A DNA stretch of 64,000 nucleotides from Nonomuraea montanisoli (GCF_013363975.1 NZ_JABWGN010000005.1:248001-312000), one strand, 5' to 3'. Numbered from the stretch's first letter, positions 49,996 through 61,700 are shown. The notes: generated from the sequence alone by a model not told the origin. A program made the numbers and translations.

Positions 49996-51402
49996 ATGGC
50001 CAAGACTGCCCCCAAACCCGGTTACCGCTGCGCCGAGTGCGGCTGGCGCAGCCCCAAATGGGTGGGCCGGTGCGGCGAGTGCCAGGCATGGGGCACGGTC
50101 GACGAGGAAGGCGCCCGCGCCGGCGTCAACGTCGTCCAGGCCGGCGCCACCACCTCCCCCGCCCTGCCGATCGGCAACGTCAAGGCCGAGGTGGCGATCG
50201 CCCGCACCACCGGGGTGAGCGAGCTCGACCGGGTCCTCGGCGGCGGCCTGGTGCCCGGCGCGGTCGTCCTGCTGGCCGGCGAGCCCGGCATCGGCAAGTC
50301 CACGCTGCTGCTGGAGGCCGCCGCCCGCATCGCCGAGCGCGACACCGTCCTCTACGTCACCGGCGAGGAGTCCGCCGCGCAGGTCCGCCTGCGCGGCGAC
50401 CGCATCGGCGCCATCCGCGACCGCCTCTACCTCGCCGCCGAGACCGAGCTGTCGGCCCTGGTGGCCCACGTCGAGAAGGTCCAGCCCCAGTTGCTCGTGG
50501 TCGACTCCGTGCAGACGATCGGCTCGGCCCAGGCCACCGGCGTGCCCGGCGGGGTCACCCAGGTCCGCGAGGTCGCCGCCAACCTCGTGCGCCTGGCCAA
50601 GGAGCGCAACATGGCGACCGTCCTGGTGGGGCACGTCACCAAGGAGGGCTCCATCGCCGGCCCCCGCACCCTGGAGCACCTGGTCGACGTCGTGCTCAAC
50701 TTCGAGGGCGACCGCCACTCCCGGCTGCGCATGGTCCGCGCGATCAAGAACCGGTTCGGCCCCACCGACGAGGTCGGCTGCTTCGACCTGCACGAGCGCG
50801 GCATCGAGGGCATCACCGACCCGAGCGGGCTGTTCGTCTCCCGGCGCAGCAGTCCGGTGCCCGGCACCTGCGTGACCGTGACCGTCGAGGGCACCCGGCC
50901 GCTCCCGGCCGAGGTGCAGGCCCTGGTCGCCCGCACCGAGGCGCAGCAGCCCCGGCGCACCTCCTCCGGCCTCGACACCTACCGGGTGCAGATGATCCTG
51001 GCCGTGCTGGAGCGGCGGCTCAACGCCAAGCTCGGCGGCTGCGACGTGTTCACCGCGACGGTGGGCGGCATCAAGCTGGCCGACCCGGCGGTCGACCTCT
51101 CCGTCATGCTCGCCGTCGCCAGCGCCGCCGGCGACAAGCCGCTCCCGGCCGGGCTCGTCGCCCTCGGCGAGGTGGGCCTCGCGGGCGAGCTGCGGCCGGT
51201 CAAGGACGTGCGGCGGCGGCTCAGCGAGGCCGCCAGACTGGGCTTCCGCCGGGGTCTGGTGCCCGCCGGCTCCCTCGACGAGGGCACGCGCAAACGTGAC
51301 GGGCAGCGCTCCCTGGTGCCGGTGGGATCGGTCACGTTCGCCCCCGGATTCGAGGTGGTGGAGGCGGAGAACGTCTGGGACGCTCTCACACACGTCACAT
51401 AG
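49996..51402 (+). CDS. radA: DNA repair protein RadA
   Basis: A 468-residue RecA-like ATPase that helps process recombination intermediates. It has the N-terminal zinc finger (Cys12, 15, 26, 29), Walker A GEPGIGKST (about 95), the KNRFG motif in AIKNRFGPTDEVG, and a C-terminal Lon-protease-like domain (about 290-460). The start at ATG 49996 is used because it fits both the zinc finger and the promoter. It lies 41 bp upstream of disA. Confidence 0.96.
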   Translation: MAKTAPKPGYRCAECGWRSPKWVGRCGECQAWGTVDEEGARAGVNVVQAGATTSPALPIGNVKAEVAIARTTGVSELDRVLGGGLVPGAVVLLAGEPGIGKSTLLLEAAARIAERDTVLYVTGEESAAQVRLRGDRIGAIRDRLYLAAETELSALVAHVEKVQPQLLVVDSVQTIGSAQATGVPGGVTQVREVAANLVRLAKERNMATVLVGHVTKEGSIAGPRTLEHLVDVVLNFEGDRHSRLRMVRAIKNRFGPTDEVGCFDLHERGIEGITDPSGLFVSRRSSPVPGTCVTVTVEGTRPLPAEVQALVARTEAQQPRRTSSGLDTYRVQMILAVLERRLNAKLGGCDVFTATVGGIKLADPAVDLSVMLAVASAAGDKPLPAGLVALGEVGLAGELRPVKDVRRRLSEAARLGFRRGLVPAGSLDEGTRKRDGQRSLVPVGSVTFAPGFEVVEAENVWDALTHVT

Positions 51403-51443
51403 CGCCGCTAAGCTGGGCTTGACTATTTCGACACGGGGGTCTG

Positions 51444-52526
51444 GTGCCAAACGACAGGAGTCTGGACGACCGCCGTCGCGAAGCCCTGGCCGCGGTGGCC
51501 CCGGGCACACCTCTGCGCGACGGCCTGGAGCGGATCCTGCGCGGGCAGACCGGCGGGCTTCTCGTGCTCGGCTACAACAGCGAGGTCGAGCAGCTCTGCA
51601 GCGGCGGCTTCGAGCTCGACGTCGACTTCTCGGCCACCCGGCTGCGCGAGCTGGCCAAGATGGACGGCGCGATCGTGGTCAGCGACGACCAGAAGATCGT
51701 GCGCGCCGCGGTCCACCTCGTCCCCGACCCGGCCATCCCCACCGACGAGTCCGGCACCCGCCACCGCACCGCCCAGCGGGTCGCCCGGCAGACCGGCCTG
51801 CCGATCATCGCGATCAGCAAGTCGATGCGGATCATCGCCCTCTACCTCGACGGCATCCGCTACGTTCTGGAGGAGTCGGCGGCCATCCTGTCCAAGGCCA
51901 ACCAGGCTCTGGCCACCCTGGAGCGCTACAAGCACCGCCTCGACGAGGTGTCCGGCACGCTGTCGGCCCTGGAGATCGAGGACCTGGTGACCGTTCGCGA
52001 CGTGGCGGCCGTCGCCCAGCGGCTGGAGATGGTGCGGCGCATCTCCGACGAGATCAAGGGCTACGTGGTCGAGCTCGGCACCGACGGCCGGCTGCTGTCG
52101 CTCCAGCTCGACGAGCTGGTGGCGGGCGTCGACTCCGAGCGGGAGCTGGTGGTGCGCGACTACCTCCCGGCGCCGTCGGGCCGGCGCGCCCGGCGCCTGT
52201 CGGAGGCCATGCACGACCTCGACGAACTGTCCGGCAGCGCCCTGCTCGACCTGACGGCGGTGGCCCACCTCCTCGGCCACGACGGCGGCGAGACCCTCGA
52301 CACCCCGGTCAGCCCGCGCGGCTTCCGCCTGCTGGCCAAGGTCCCCCGGCTGCCGGCCACGGTGGTGGATCGCCTGGTCAACCACTTCGGCGGGCTGCAG
52401 AAGCTGCTCGCGGCCAGCATCGACGATCTACAGGCGGTCGGCGGGGTCGGCGAGTCGCGCGCCCGCAGCGTCCGCGAGGGCCTGTCACGCCTGGCCGAGT
52501 CCTCCATCCTCGAACGCTACGTCTGA
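51444..52526 (+). CDS. disA: DNA integrity scanning diadenylate cyclase DisA
   Basis: A 360-residue protein that makes cyclic di-AMP and scans DNA. The N-terminal DAC domain has MDGA (about 73) and GTRHRTA (about 104); a helical linker and C-terminal helix-hairpin-helix domain follow (ending [19 protein letters not shown], 19 residues quoted). It starts with GTG. It follows radA, the usual actinobacterial pairing, in which RadA regulates DisA. Confidence 0.97.
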   Translation: MPNDRSLDDRRREALAAVAPGTPLRDGLERILRGQTGGLLVLGYNSEVEQLCSGGFELDVDFSATRLRELAKMDGAIVVSDDQKIVRAAVHLVPDPAIPTDESGTRHRTAQRVARQTGLPIIAISKSMRIIALYLDGIRYVLEESAAILSKANQALATLERYKHRLDEVSGTLSALEIEDLVTVRDVAAVAQRLEMVRRISDEIKGYVVELGTDGRLLSLQLDELVAGVDSERELVVRDYLPAPSGRRARRLSEAMHDLDELSGSALLDLTAVAHLLGHDGGETLDTPVSPRGFRLLAKVPRLPATVVDRLVNHFGGLQKLLAASIDDLQAVGGVGESRARSVREGLSRLAESSILERYV

Positions 52527-52594
52527 CCGCGTCTCGGTCACCGGACGGGGCCGGCGGCCGGCGGGACTGGGACGGTCGTGACGGAACGGTCGGG

Positions 52595-53305
52595 TCACCT
52601 GAGGTGGAAGACCCCCTTGGGGCTCTTCAGCTTGCCCATGCGGGCCACCGCCACGTACGTGCCCGGCAGGGCCGAGGCCGGCGTGGTGCGGCAGTCGGCG
52701 CTGGAGCGGCGCCGGTCCCAGTCGAGCGTGCGGACGTACGGGATGCCGCGCTCCAGCTCCCGCTGCTCGCCGGCGGGCCCGCTCACGCAGTCGGCGGTGG
52801 ACCAGATGCGGTCCTCGCCCGAGGTGATGCGGACCTCCAGGGCCCGCGGCCCCACGTCGGCCCGGCACATGACGGGCCCGGTGTTGACCAGCGTGACGAG
52901 GAAGTTGGGCCACGCGCCACCGGTGTAGACGTCCTGCTTGCCCTGCAGGCTCAGCACCAGGTCGTCCTCGGCGCACGGTTGTCCGGGACGGTCCGGCCCG
53001 GCGCCGGCCGCTGCCGCCGCCGCTGCCGGGGTGGCGTCCCTGTTGGGACTCGGCTGGGGCGTCGGGGTGGCCGTGCCGAGGGCGAGGGTGCGCAGACCCG
53101 CCAGCAACGGGTCGGCGGAGGGCGACTCACCGGCGGAGGACTCGGCGCTGGAGGAGCGCTGCGGCCCGTCGGCGCCGCTGGAGCACGCCCACGCCACCAC
53201 GGCCACGACCACCAGCACCGCGATGAGCACGCTCATCCGCCGCCGCCAGTAGACGTCACCGCCACCGTCGCCGTCGCCACGTATCGTATCCGGGTCCATA
53301 CTCAC
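52595..53305 (-). CDS. Membrane-anchored secreted protein near disA
   Basis: A 236-residue exported protein. A basic stretch (YWRRR) precedes one hydrophobic segment (about 25-40) ending in WACSSG, either a signal anchor or a lipoprotein-like signal. A Ser/Pro/Ala-rich linker follows, then a beta-rich, two-disulfide-looking domain with conserved Cys (CAEDD, MCRADVG, DCVSG, DCRTT). Function unknown. It starts with GTG 53305 or ATG 53299 and is convergent with disA. Confidence 0.72.
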   Translation of the reverse strand: MSMDPDTIRGDGDGGGDVYWRRRMSVLIAVLVVVAVVAWACSSGADGPQRSSSAESSAGESPSADPLLAGLRTLALGTATPTPQPSPNRDATPAAAAAAAGAGPDRPGQPCAEDDLVLSLQGKQDVYTGGAWPNFLVTLVNTGPVMCRADVGPRALEVRITSGEDRIWSTADCVSGPAGEQRELERGIPYVRTLDWDRRRSSADCRTTPASALPGTYVAVARMGKLKSPKGVFHLR

Positions 53306-53364
53306 AGCATGGTAATGGTACGGCTACTTAGCGTGACGACACGCCGATGCCGTCGGTCTCGGCA

Positions 53365-53370
53365 TACGCT
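53365..53370 (+). promoter_or_regulatory. Probable -10 of a leaderless mutY message
   Basis: TACGCT fits TANNNT and ends 7 bp before the GTG start of mutY at 53378, so transcription would begin at or next to the start codon. The GTCGGTC element upstream resembles the radA -35 but is spaced 6 rather than 8 bp away. Confidence 0.4.
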
Positions 53371-53377
53371 GGGGCGC

Positions 53378-54253
53378 GTGGTTGAGCCGAACCTCCTGCA
53401 CGTACCCATTCTGGAGTGGTACGAGTCCAACGCCCGGGATCTCCCGTGGCGCGCCGCCGACGCGACCCCGTGGGGCGTGCTCGTGAGCGAGATCATGCTC
53501 CAGCAGACCCCCGTCGCGCGCGTGCTGCCCGTCTGGCTCGAGTGGATGGAGCGCTGGCCCACTCCCAAGGCGCTGGCGGCCGAGCAGCCGGGCGAGGCCG
53601 TGCGCCACTGGGGGCGGCTCGGCTACCCGCGCCGCGCCCTGCGACTGCACGCCTGCGCCCGCGCCATCGCCGAGGAGCACGGCGACGAGGTGCCGTCCGA
53701 CCACGCCACGCTGCTGTCGCTGCCGGGCATCGGCGAGTACACCGCGGCGGCGGTCGCCAGCTTCGCGTACGGCGGCCGGCACGCGGTGCTGGACACGAAC
53801 GTGCGCCGGGTGTTCGCGCGGGCGGTGCGGGGCGAGGAGTACCCGCCGGTCGCCACGTCTGCGGCCGAGCGGCGGCTGGCCGAGACCCTGCTGCCCGAGC
53901 TGGGCGCGGCCCGGTGGGGAGTGGCGGTCATGGAGCTGGGGGCGCTGGTGTGCACGGCCCGCGCCCCGCGCTGCGCCGACTGTCCCGTCACCCACGCCTG
54001 CGCCTGGCGGCTGGCCGGCAAGCCGCCGCACGAGGGGCCGGCCCGCAAGGGGCAGACGTACGCGGGCACCGACCGGCAGTGCCGTGGCCGCCTGCTCGCG
54101 GTGCTGCGGGCGGCGCACGGCCCGGTGCCGAAGGAGGCGCTGGACGCCGTGTGGGACGACGCGGTGCAGCGGGAGCGCGCCCTGGACGGCCTGGTCGCCG
54201 ACGGTCTGGCCGAGGCCCTGGACGACGGCACCTACCGCCTGCCGCACGCCTGA
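53378..54253 (+). CDS. mutY: A/G-specific adenine glycosylase MutY
   Basis: A 291-residue base-excision enzyme that removes adenine opposite 8-oxoguanine. Seen: the catalytic Glu38 (SEIMLQQT), helix-hairpin-helix LPGIGEYTAA (about 114), catalytic Asp in LDTNVRRVF, and the iron-sulfur loop with spacing C-x6-C-x2-C-x5-C (from CTARAPRC). It lacks the NUDIX-like C-terminal domain found in many homologues. It starts at GTG 53378. Confidence 0.95.
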   Translation: MVEPNLLHVPILEWYESNARDLPWRAADATPWGVLVSEIMLQQTPVARVLPVWLEWMERWPTPKALAAEQPGEAVRHWGRLGYPRRALRLHACARAIAEEHGDEVPSDHATLLSLPGIGEYTAAAVASFAYGGRHAVLDTNVRRVFARAVRGEEYPPVATSAAERRLAETLLPELGAARWGVAVMELGALVCTARAPRCADCPVTHACAWRLAGKPPHEGPARKGQTYAGTDRQCRGRLLAVLRAAHGPVPKEALDAVWDDAVQRERALDGLVADGLAEALDDGTYRLPHA

Positions 54254-54296
54254 CCACCCGCGGCCGCCTCGCACCGCACCGTGTGCCGCCCTCCGG

Positions 54297-54713
54297 CTAC
54301 CTGGCCCAGAGCGGCACGATGCGCTCCGAAGCCTTGGGGGCCAGGTCGCACGCGTCCGGCTCGGACTCTCCTCCCGGGTTGTACACCTGGGTCCCGGCGG
54401 GGGCGACCACGATGGACACGAACCCGCGCTCCGCGTCCGCGCACATCTGGCGGCTGACGTCCGCGGGCAGCACCATGGTGTCCCCCGCGCCGACCTCGAA
54501 CCGCTCACCGCCCAGCTCGACGACGGCCGAGCCGTCGATCCAGGTCCACACCAGCTCGGCGTCGAACGCGTGCACCGGGCCGACCATGCCCGGCTTGGCG
54601 TCCACCCGCCACATGGCCTGGGCGGCGCCGCCCTGTGTCGGGGAGGCGAGCGTGGTCATGACGGCGTTCGGGGTCTCGGTCTTCCGGGTGTCGGCGGACA
54701 GGACAACTGACAT
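54297..54713 (-). CDS. Small cupin-domain protein
   Basis: A 138-residue single-domain cupin. The fold is seen in HAFDAELVWTWIDGSAVVEL and VGAGDTMVLPADVSR; metal ligands of the first cupin motif are only partly present (H in VHAFDAELVW, no clear second His), so enzymatic function is uncertain. The ATG at 54713 follows AGGGGATT. It is divergent from a MarR gene across operator-like repeats and so is probably regulated by it. Confidence 0.8.
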   Translation of the reverse strand: MSVVLSADTRKTETPNAVMTTLASPTQGGAAQAMWRVDAKPGMVGPVHAFDAELVWTWIDGSAVVELGGERFEVGAGDTMVLPADVSRQMCADAERGFVSIVVAPAGTQVYNPGGESEPDACDLAPKASERIVPLWAR

Positions 54714-54728
54714 CTTCAATCCCCTAAG

Positions 54729-54771
54729 ATAGGCAACTACGTTGTCTATATAGTGAACCAGGTTGTCTATC
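54729..54771. promoter_or_regulatory. Operator cluster between cupin and MarR genes
   Basis: ATAGGCAAC-tac-GTTGTCTAT (54729-54749) is a near-perfect inverted repeat (8 of 9 pairs). A third half-site, GGTTGTCTATC, lies at 54761-54771 immediately before the MarR ATG at 54772. TATAGT within the array could be a -10. Confidence 0.6.
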
Positions 54772-55236
54772 ATGTCAAGCCAAGGCTTCGAGCTTCCGCT
54801 GCGCCTGCTGCTCGCGTTCCGGATGCTGATCGACGAACTCCACACCGAGCTCGCCCGGCAGGGTCATCCGGACATACGGCCCATGCACGGGTTCGTCATG
54901 CAGGCCATCGGACCGGCGGGCACCACGGCCGTCGAGCTGGGCCGCACGCTCGGGGTGTCCAAGCAGGCCGCGGGCAAGACCATCGACACCCTGGAGCGCA
55001 TCGGCTACGTGGAGCGGAGCACCGACCCCCACGACACGAGACGCAGGGTCGCCCGGCTCACGCCGTACGGGGAGGACGCGCTCGACCGGTCGGCGCGCAT
55101 CTTCGACGCCCTCCGCGCCCGCTGGGCCGGCGAACTGGGCGAGGAACGGCTCCAGGCCCTGGAGTCGGACCTGCGCAGGATGACCCCGGACAACCTGTGG
55201 CGCCTCGACATCCCCGGCTGGTTCGGGACCCTGTGA
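54772..55236 (+). CDS. MarR family transcriptional regulator
   Basis: A 154-residue MarR regulator: VELGRTLGVSKQAAGKTIDTL as recognition helix region and STDPHDTRRRVARLT as wing. It is divergent from the cupin gene and separated from it by three half-sites, so autoregulation and control of the cupin are likely. The ATG sits directly after the last half-site without a ribosome site, which suggests a leaderless message. Confidence 0.88.
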   Translation: MSSQGFELPLRLLLAFRMLIDELHTELARQGHPDIRPMHGFVMQAIGPAGTTAVELGRTLGVSKQAAGKTIDTLERIGYVERSTDPHDTRRRVARLTPYGEDALDRSARIFDALRARWAGELGEERLQALESDLRRMTPDNLWRLDIPGWFGTL

Positions 55237-55643
55237 CCCACTCGGCCTCCAGGGGGCAGCTCTCCGCACCCTCAGCGCCTCGGCCCACTCCCCCTCCGCA
55301 GGAGGCAGCCCTCCGAGTCCTCGGCCCCTCGGCCCGCTCCCCCTCCGCAGGAGGCAGCTCCCCGTGCTCTTTGCCGCTCGGCCCACTCCGGCCTCCCGGG
55401 AGGCAGCCCCGCGCCCTCAGGGGCTCGCCGCTCCTGAGAGCCGCGGGAGAATCAAGGCGCCGCACCCTCAGGGTGATCGCCGGGCCCGGCGGCCCGCAGA
55501 AGGACTCGCCACACACGGAACCGTGTCAGAGGACTCGACGAGCACGCCACTCCCAGAACCCGGCCCGGGCCGACCTCATCGAGCACGTGCCGGCCGCCCG
55601 CGACCGCCAGGGCGGCCGGGCCCCGCGGCTGCTCGGAACCCGC
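55237..55643. repeat. Four-copy ~49-bp tandem repeat with conserved hairpins
   Basis: Copies start at 55237, 55284, 55333 and 55382 (period 47-49 bp), each running CCCACTC, then a small hairpin, then GCAGC and CTCGG. The hairpin bases vary but pair in every copy: CCTCC-gca-GGAGG twice, CCTCCCGGGAGG, and CCTCC-a-GGGGG with wobble. The last ~200 bp before the EboE-like gene hold no recognised gene. Confidence 0.7.
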
Positions 55644-56582
55644 TCAGGCGGCGAGCTGGAGGCCGAGGCCCGTGAGGTTGGTACGGGCCCAGTCGAGCTC
55701 CTGCGCCAGCATGGACACCAGGGCGCCCGGCCCCTTGGCGCGGCCGGGGACCGCGAGGTTGTGCGTCTCCACCTCGATGTGCGCGCTGCCGCTGACCGCG
55801 CCGGACAGCATGGCTGTGAGCGTGTCGTGCAGCACCGCGCCCGTGCTGGGCGTCTCGCCCGTGTGGTTGTGGACGTGGCCGAGCTTGACCACAGGGGCGC
55901 CGGCGGCGGCCAGGCCGCGCAGCGCCGCGCCGGGCTCCTCGGAGCCGCAGGCGAGGTGGCAGGCGTCCAGGCACACGCCCAGGTGCTCGGAGTCGATGCC
56001 GCACACCCGCTCCAGCGCCTGCTCGGTGGTCTCCAGGACGCAGCCGGGCCACGGCTCGAAGCCGACGCGGATCGTCTTGCCGGTGACGCTGTAGATGCCG
56101 CGCAGCTCGCGGGCCAGCCGCTCCAGGCGGCGCGTGGCGATGGAGTGCAGGTCGGCCGGCCAGTCGCGGCGCCAGCCGATGGGGATGGTGGAGATGCTGC
56201 CGAACCTGACGTCGTCGGGCAGCAGGAACGCCAGGATCTTGGCCAGGGCCATCGTGTAGCGGTAGCGCTCGGGCTTGGCCCAGTCGGGGCCCGGGACCTC
56301 CTGGTTGCGCCCGCCCGTGCCGTTCAGGCTCACGACCTCCAGGCCGCGCTCCTCCAGGGAGCGGCGCAGCCGTACGAGCTCGATGCGGTCGGCCGTGAGG
56401 TGGTCGGCCACGCTCGGCGAGAGCCACAGACCGATGCCCATCCGCTCGACCCCCAGCCGCTTGCGCACCGGCACCGCGTAGCGGGTCAGGTGGGCGATCA
56501 GGTTCTCGAGGTCCTCGGCGGGGTGGACGCCCGCGTTGTAGGCGAGGTGCACGAGCGTTCCGTCGTCGTGACGCAGGCGCAT
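55644..56582 (-). CDS. EboE-like TIM-barrel protein
   Basis: A 312-residue protein of the xylose-isomerase-like TIM-barrel class that resembles EboE of the ebo metabolite-trafficking cluster: HLAYNAGVHPAEDL near the N-terminus, PVRKRLGVERMGIGLWLSP, and PDWAKPERYRYTMALAKILA. It is shorter than I recall for EboE and lacks the FPYG-type loop after VVSLNG, and no other ebo genes are near. ATG 56582 follows GGAGGA with good spacing. Function is unknown; it may be an isomerase-type enzyme. Confidence 0.65.
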   Translation of the reverse strand: MRLRHDDGTLVHLAYNAGVHPAEDLENLIAHLTRYAVPVRKRLGVERMGIGLWLSPSVADHLTADRIELVRLRRSLEERGLEVVSLNGTGGRNQEVPGPDWAKPERYRYTMALAKILAFLLPDDVRFGSISTIPIGWRRDWPADLHSIATRRLERLARELRGIYSVTGKTIRVGFEPWPGCVLETTEQALERVCGIDSEHLGVCLDACHLACGSEEPGAALRGLAAAGAPVVKLGHVHNHTGETPSTGAVLHDTLTAMLSGAVSGSAHIEVETHNLAVPGRAKGPGALVSMLAQELDWARTNLTGLGLQLAA

Positions 56583-56991
56583 CGGTTTCCTCCACGGCTT
56601 CGCTTTGATCGTTGGCATCACCCGGTCGGGGATCGCGTGGACGCTGCCGAGCATGCCCGTTCGGGGAGGCGTACGCGTCCGCCCTGGGTTGACTGCCTCG
56701 TACTCCCCAGGGAGCAGTCCCACCCTAGGTAAACGATCTTGCGGCTTACTTGGGGAAGACTTGGTGGTGCTCTACACAGAGTAGTACTACTCGCCGTCGC
56801 AGGCACACTTTTCCGCGCCAACAATTCCGCAACGACCCTGTGAGTCGTCCCACGCCGCTGCTCACGCCGGGAGTGCCTGAGCGGCCGCACCGGGAAATCG
56901 GCAGCGGGCGTCCCCGCGAGAACTCCCCGGAAAAAGGCGAGGCCCCCGTGTGAGCGAGTCACACGGGGGCCTCGGTGCGCCCTCGCGGGCG
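56583..56991. other. Intergenic region with an unassigned palindrome
   Basis: GAGTAGTACTACTC (56779-56792) is a perfect 14-bp palindrome about 200 bp above the EboE-like start, next to TAGG- and AT-rich sequence that may be promoter. No gene is supported in this interval. The clpC terminator occupies 56939-56973. Confidence 0.5.
56939..56973 (-). terminator. clpC intrinsic terminator
   Basis: GAGGCCCCCGTGTGA (56939-56953) and TCACACGGGGGCCTC (56959-56973) form a perfect 15-bp stem with a 5-nt loop, 18 bp after the clpC stop. On the minus strand a TTTTT run follows at 56931-56935. A canonical terminator. Confidence 0.92.
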
Positions 56992-59496
<2,505 letters not shown>

Positions 59497-60300
59497 CTCG
59501 TCGCTCCTCACAGAGCGGTCAGTCAGGCCGGTTTAGTCCGGTCCCGTCATCCCGCATGCTAGCCCTGGCTCGGCGAACCGTGCCCACTGCCGCTGACACG
59601 CTCTATAGCAGAGACGTTCCCCGAGAGCAGGGCGTTCACCCTCTATCCAACTACCGTTCGGGGGTGGCGTGTTCCCGATACGCCGCAAGCGAACGATGTT
59701 TAGGGGACTCGGGGAAGCGACTCCAATTCGCCGCTCCAGCAGGGGTGGATCGTGTGTCCGAACGTGGGATCACCTTGTCATCGGACACCGGCGCCGGACA
59801 CCGCCGGGACGCCTGAGAGAACGGTCTCGGGTGTGACCGCAGCCCGCACATGACGCGTAACCATGTCCGAAACCCCTGCGCCCACATCCTACGTGCCGTC
59901 TCAAAGGGCCGCCAATCGTTCATGAAGGGGTTCACGACCGGCGAAATCCGCAGTCTGGTCAGCCCGGTTACCGGAGGCCGGAGGACCGCCCGCCGGGCCT
60001 GTCAGCAGGCGACGGGGCGGGCGGCCGGGATTGCGCGGGGCGACGGGCCCGCGGGGGTGGAACGGGCCATGGCGAAGAAACGGTGTCCGGGGGGCCGGCG
60101 GGCAAAACGCCTTACGGCGGCGGCATTCGGCGACGGACGGGAGAACGGACGTCAGGCCCCAAATACCCGCCCATGCGGCGAAACCAAGATCAATAACTCG
60201 CCCTGGGCGTCCAGCATTTGAGAAGGATTAAAATGATCATGCGCTTATGGCGTTCGCCGGGGTCCTAGGCGAGCGCCATAAGCGCATGGTCCGCAGTCGC
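59497..60300. other. Intergenic region between clpC and lsr2
   Basis: About 800 bp with no supported gene; the frames present (for example 59850-60221 and 59651-59935) lack initiation sites and domain character. It must hold the clpC promoter on the left and the lsr2 terminator (60239-60287) on the right. Base composition is a little more AT-rich than its neighbours between 60170 and 60240. Confidence 0.5.
60239..60287 (-). terminator. lsr2 terminator
   Basis: ATGCGCTTATGGCG (60239-60252) pairs perfectly with 60274-60287, then after a wobble five more pairs (60254-60258 with 60268-60272) close a 9-nt loop: about 20 pairs in total. It is 14 bp after the lsr2 stop and on that strand is followed by ATTTTAA. 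Confidence 0.87.
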
Positions 60301-60633
60301 TCAGTGGGCGGCTTCGTACTTCTCGACGACGGTGGAGGCGATGCGGCCACGCTCGCTGACCGGCAGGCCATGAGCCTTCGCCCACTGACGGATCTCCGAG
60401 CTCTTCTCGCGGCTCATCGCCCGCTGGCTGCCGCGCCCACGCCGCCGCGTCGACACGGCGCCTGCCCGGCGCGCGTGCTGAACGAAAGGCGAGAGGGCGT
60501 CGCGGAGCTTCTTGGCGTTAAGGTCGCTGAGGTCAATCTCATACGAGGAGCCGTCAATGGCGAAGCTGACCGTCTCATTGGCCTCGCCCCCATCGAGGTC
60601 ATCGATGAGAATCTCCTGGATCTGCTTGGCCAT
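60301..60633 (-). CDS. lsr2: Lsr2-family nucleoid-associated protein
   Basis: A 110-residue H-NS-like xenogeneic silencer. The N-terminal oligomerisation domain (1-55) has VSFAIDGSSYEIDLS; the C-terminal domain has RQWAKAHGLPVSERGRI with the AT-minor-groove binding RGR at 95-97. It bridges and silences AT-rich DNA. Confidence 0.96.
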   Translation of the reverse strand: MAKQIQEILIDDLDGGEANETVSFAIDGSSYEIDLSDLNAKKLRDALSPFVQHARRAGAVSTRRRGRGSQRAMSREKSSEIRQWAKAHGLPVSERGRIASTVVEKYEAAH

Positions 60634-60748
60634 CTACGCAATCCTTTCCCGGAGCATTGTTTCATTCGCTGGCCCAAACATATACCCGGAAAGGCGCGGA
60701 GACAATTCAGCGCCGCCGCGAATCGGCTGACTGACCGGTCAGTGCCGA

Positions 60749-60895
60749 TCAGTTGCGGTTCTCGGCCTCATCCTGCCGGTTTGACCTGCGCCCGGCGGCC
60801 TCGGAGCGCCACAACTTCACCACGCCAAAGATGAAGGCGCCGCCGACCACCACCGGGGGGATGAGCGCCGACAATACGTCCGTAACGGCTTGCAT
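60749..60895 (-). CDS. Small single-pass membrane protein
   Basis: A 48-residue protein with one membrane helix (LIPPVVVGGAFIFGVVKLW) and a charged, basic-acidic cytoplasmic tail ending in EAENRN. ATG 60895 follows GAGG. The function is unknown. The ~115 bp before lsr2 (60634-60748) show no gene. Confidence 0.65.
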   Translation of the reverse strand: MQAVTDVLSALIPPVVVGGAFIFGVVKLWRSEAAGRRSNRQDEAENRN

Positions 60896-61156
60896 TCGTC
60901 CTCGCCTCCACAGCGGACGGGGTTTCAGGGGACTCCCTTTATGCACGACGGGCGCGGGGAGCATGAGCGGGGCTCATGCCGCTCGGGGTCGCAGGCTTCG
61001 GCTCCGGACCATGGCGGCACGTGAGCGCTCCGCGCCAGACCGGGGCGCCGACTTGGGCCGCCCTGGTTGCCCCATAGCCTAATGCCAGTCTCTCCAGGCT
61101 CCTTACCGGATCAAGCGAAAATTTTGCTGAATGGCATCGCCGCAGGTACACCCACC

Positions 61157-61639
61157 TCAACGAAGATCTTTGACCACCCGCGTTCCGGCCAGCCGGTCAT
61201 GCGGACCACGCTGCGCCGGCCTGTCGATCAAGATGAGCATCCCCACGGCGAAGAGGAAGATTCCGGCCAGCAGATTGACCAGCGGAATGCCCAACAGCAT
61301 GACGGGTCCCGGATACAGCAGAGCGCGTTTCAGCAGAGCCCGCCGCGGAAGGTCGTCCGGCGTCACCTGAATCTTCATGATCGCCTTGCCGAACGTGCGG
61401 CCGGCGCCGCAAAGAGCCTCCCACTCATAGGCGGTATATGCCAGGCCCGCCGTGAACCAGGCCACCGCCCCGGCCAAGCGACCGGCCGACAACTCGGGCG
61501 CCCCGACAGTTCGGAAGGACACCCATAGGGCGATGAACAGAATGTAATAGAACACCCCGAAGGCAACACCCTCAATGAGCCGCGCGGCAAGGCGTTCCCA
61601 CCATTCAGCGGGTCTCACGCCCGTCCGCGTCGCCTCCAT
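61157..61639 (-). CDS. RDD family membrane protein
   Basis: A 160-residue RDD-domain protein with three predicted membrane helices. The RDD-type start RPAEWWERLAARLIEGVAFG and later GRTFGKAIMKIQV match the family, but the eponymous Arg-Asp-Asp is changed (LIEGV). RDD proteins are of mostly unknown, possibly transport, role. ATG 61639 follows GAGG. It is the lower paralogue of the next gene. Confidence 0.85.
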   Translation of the reverse strand: MEATRTGVRPAEWWERLAARLIEGVAFGVFYYILFIALWVSFRTVGAPELSAGRLAGAVAWFTAGLAYTAYEWEALCGAGRTFGKAIMKIQVTPDDLPRRALLKRALLYPGPVMLLGIPLVNLLAGIFLFAVGMLILIDRPAQRGPHDRLAGTRVVKDLR

Positions 61640-61700
61640 AACGCACCTCGGCTCGGCACCGGACCAGTGACCTTCATATTGACACGGCCCGGGCACAAAA

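Noticed and set aside
55600..55643. Extending the EboE-like gene beyond 56582 to an upstream in-frame start
   Set aside because: ATG 56582 has a GGAGGA site and matches the family N-terminus; the extra 47 residues are low-complexity.
59681..59694. ClgR-like site GTTCGCTTGCGGCG on the minus strand above clpC
   Set aside because: The half-sites are present but the spacing is one base short of the consensus I recall, so the match is not convincing.
59651..59935. 94-codon minus-strand frame in the clpC upstream region
   Set aside because: No ribosome site, atypical composition and overlap with expected promoter sequence.
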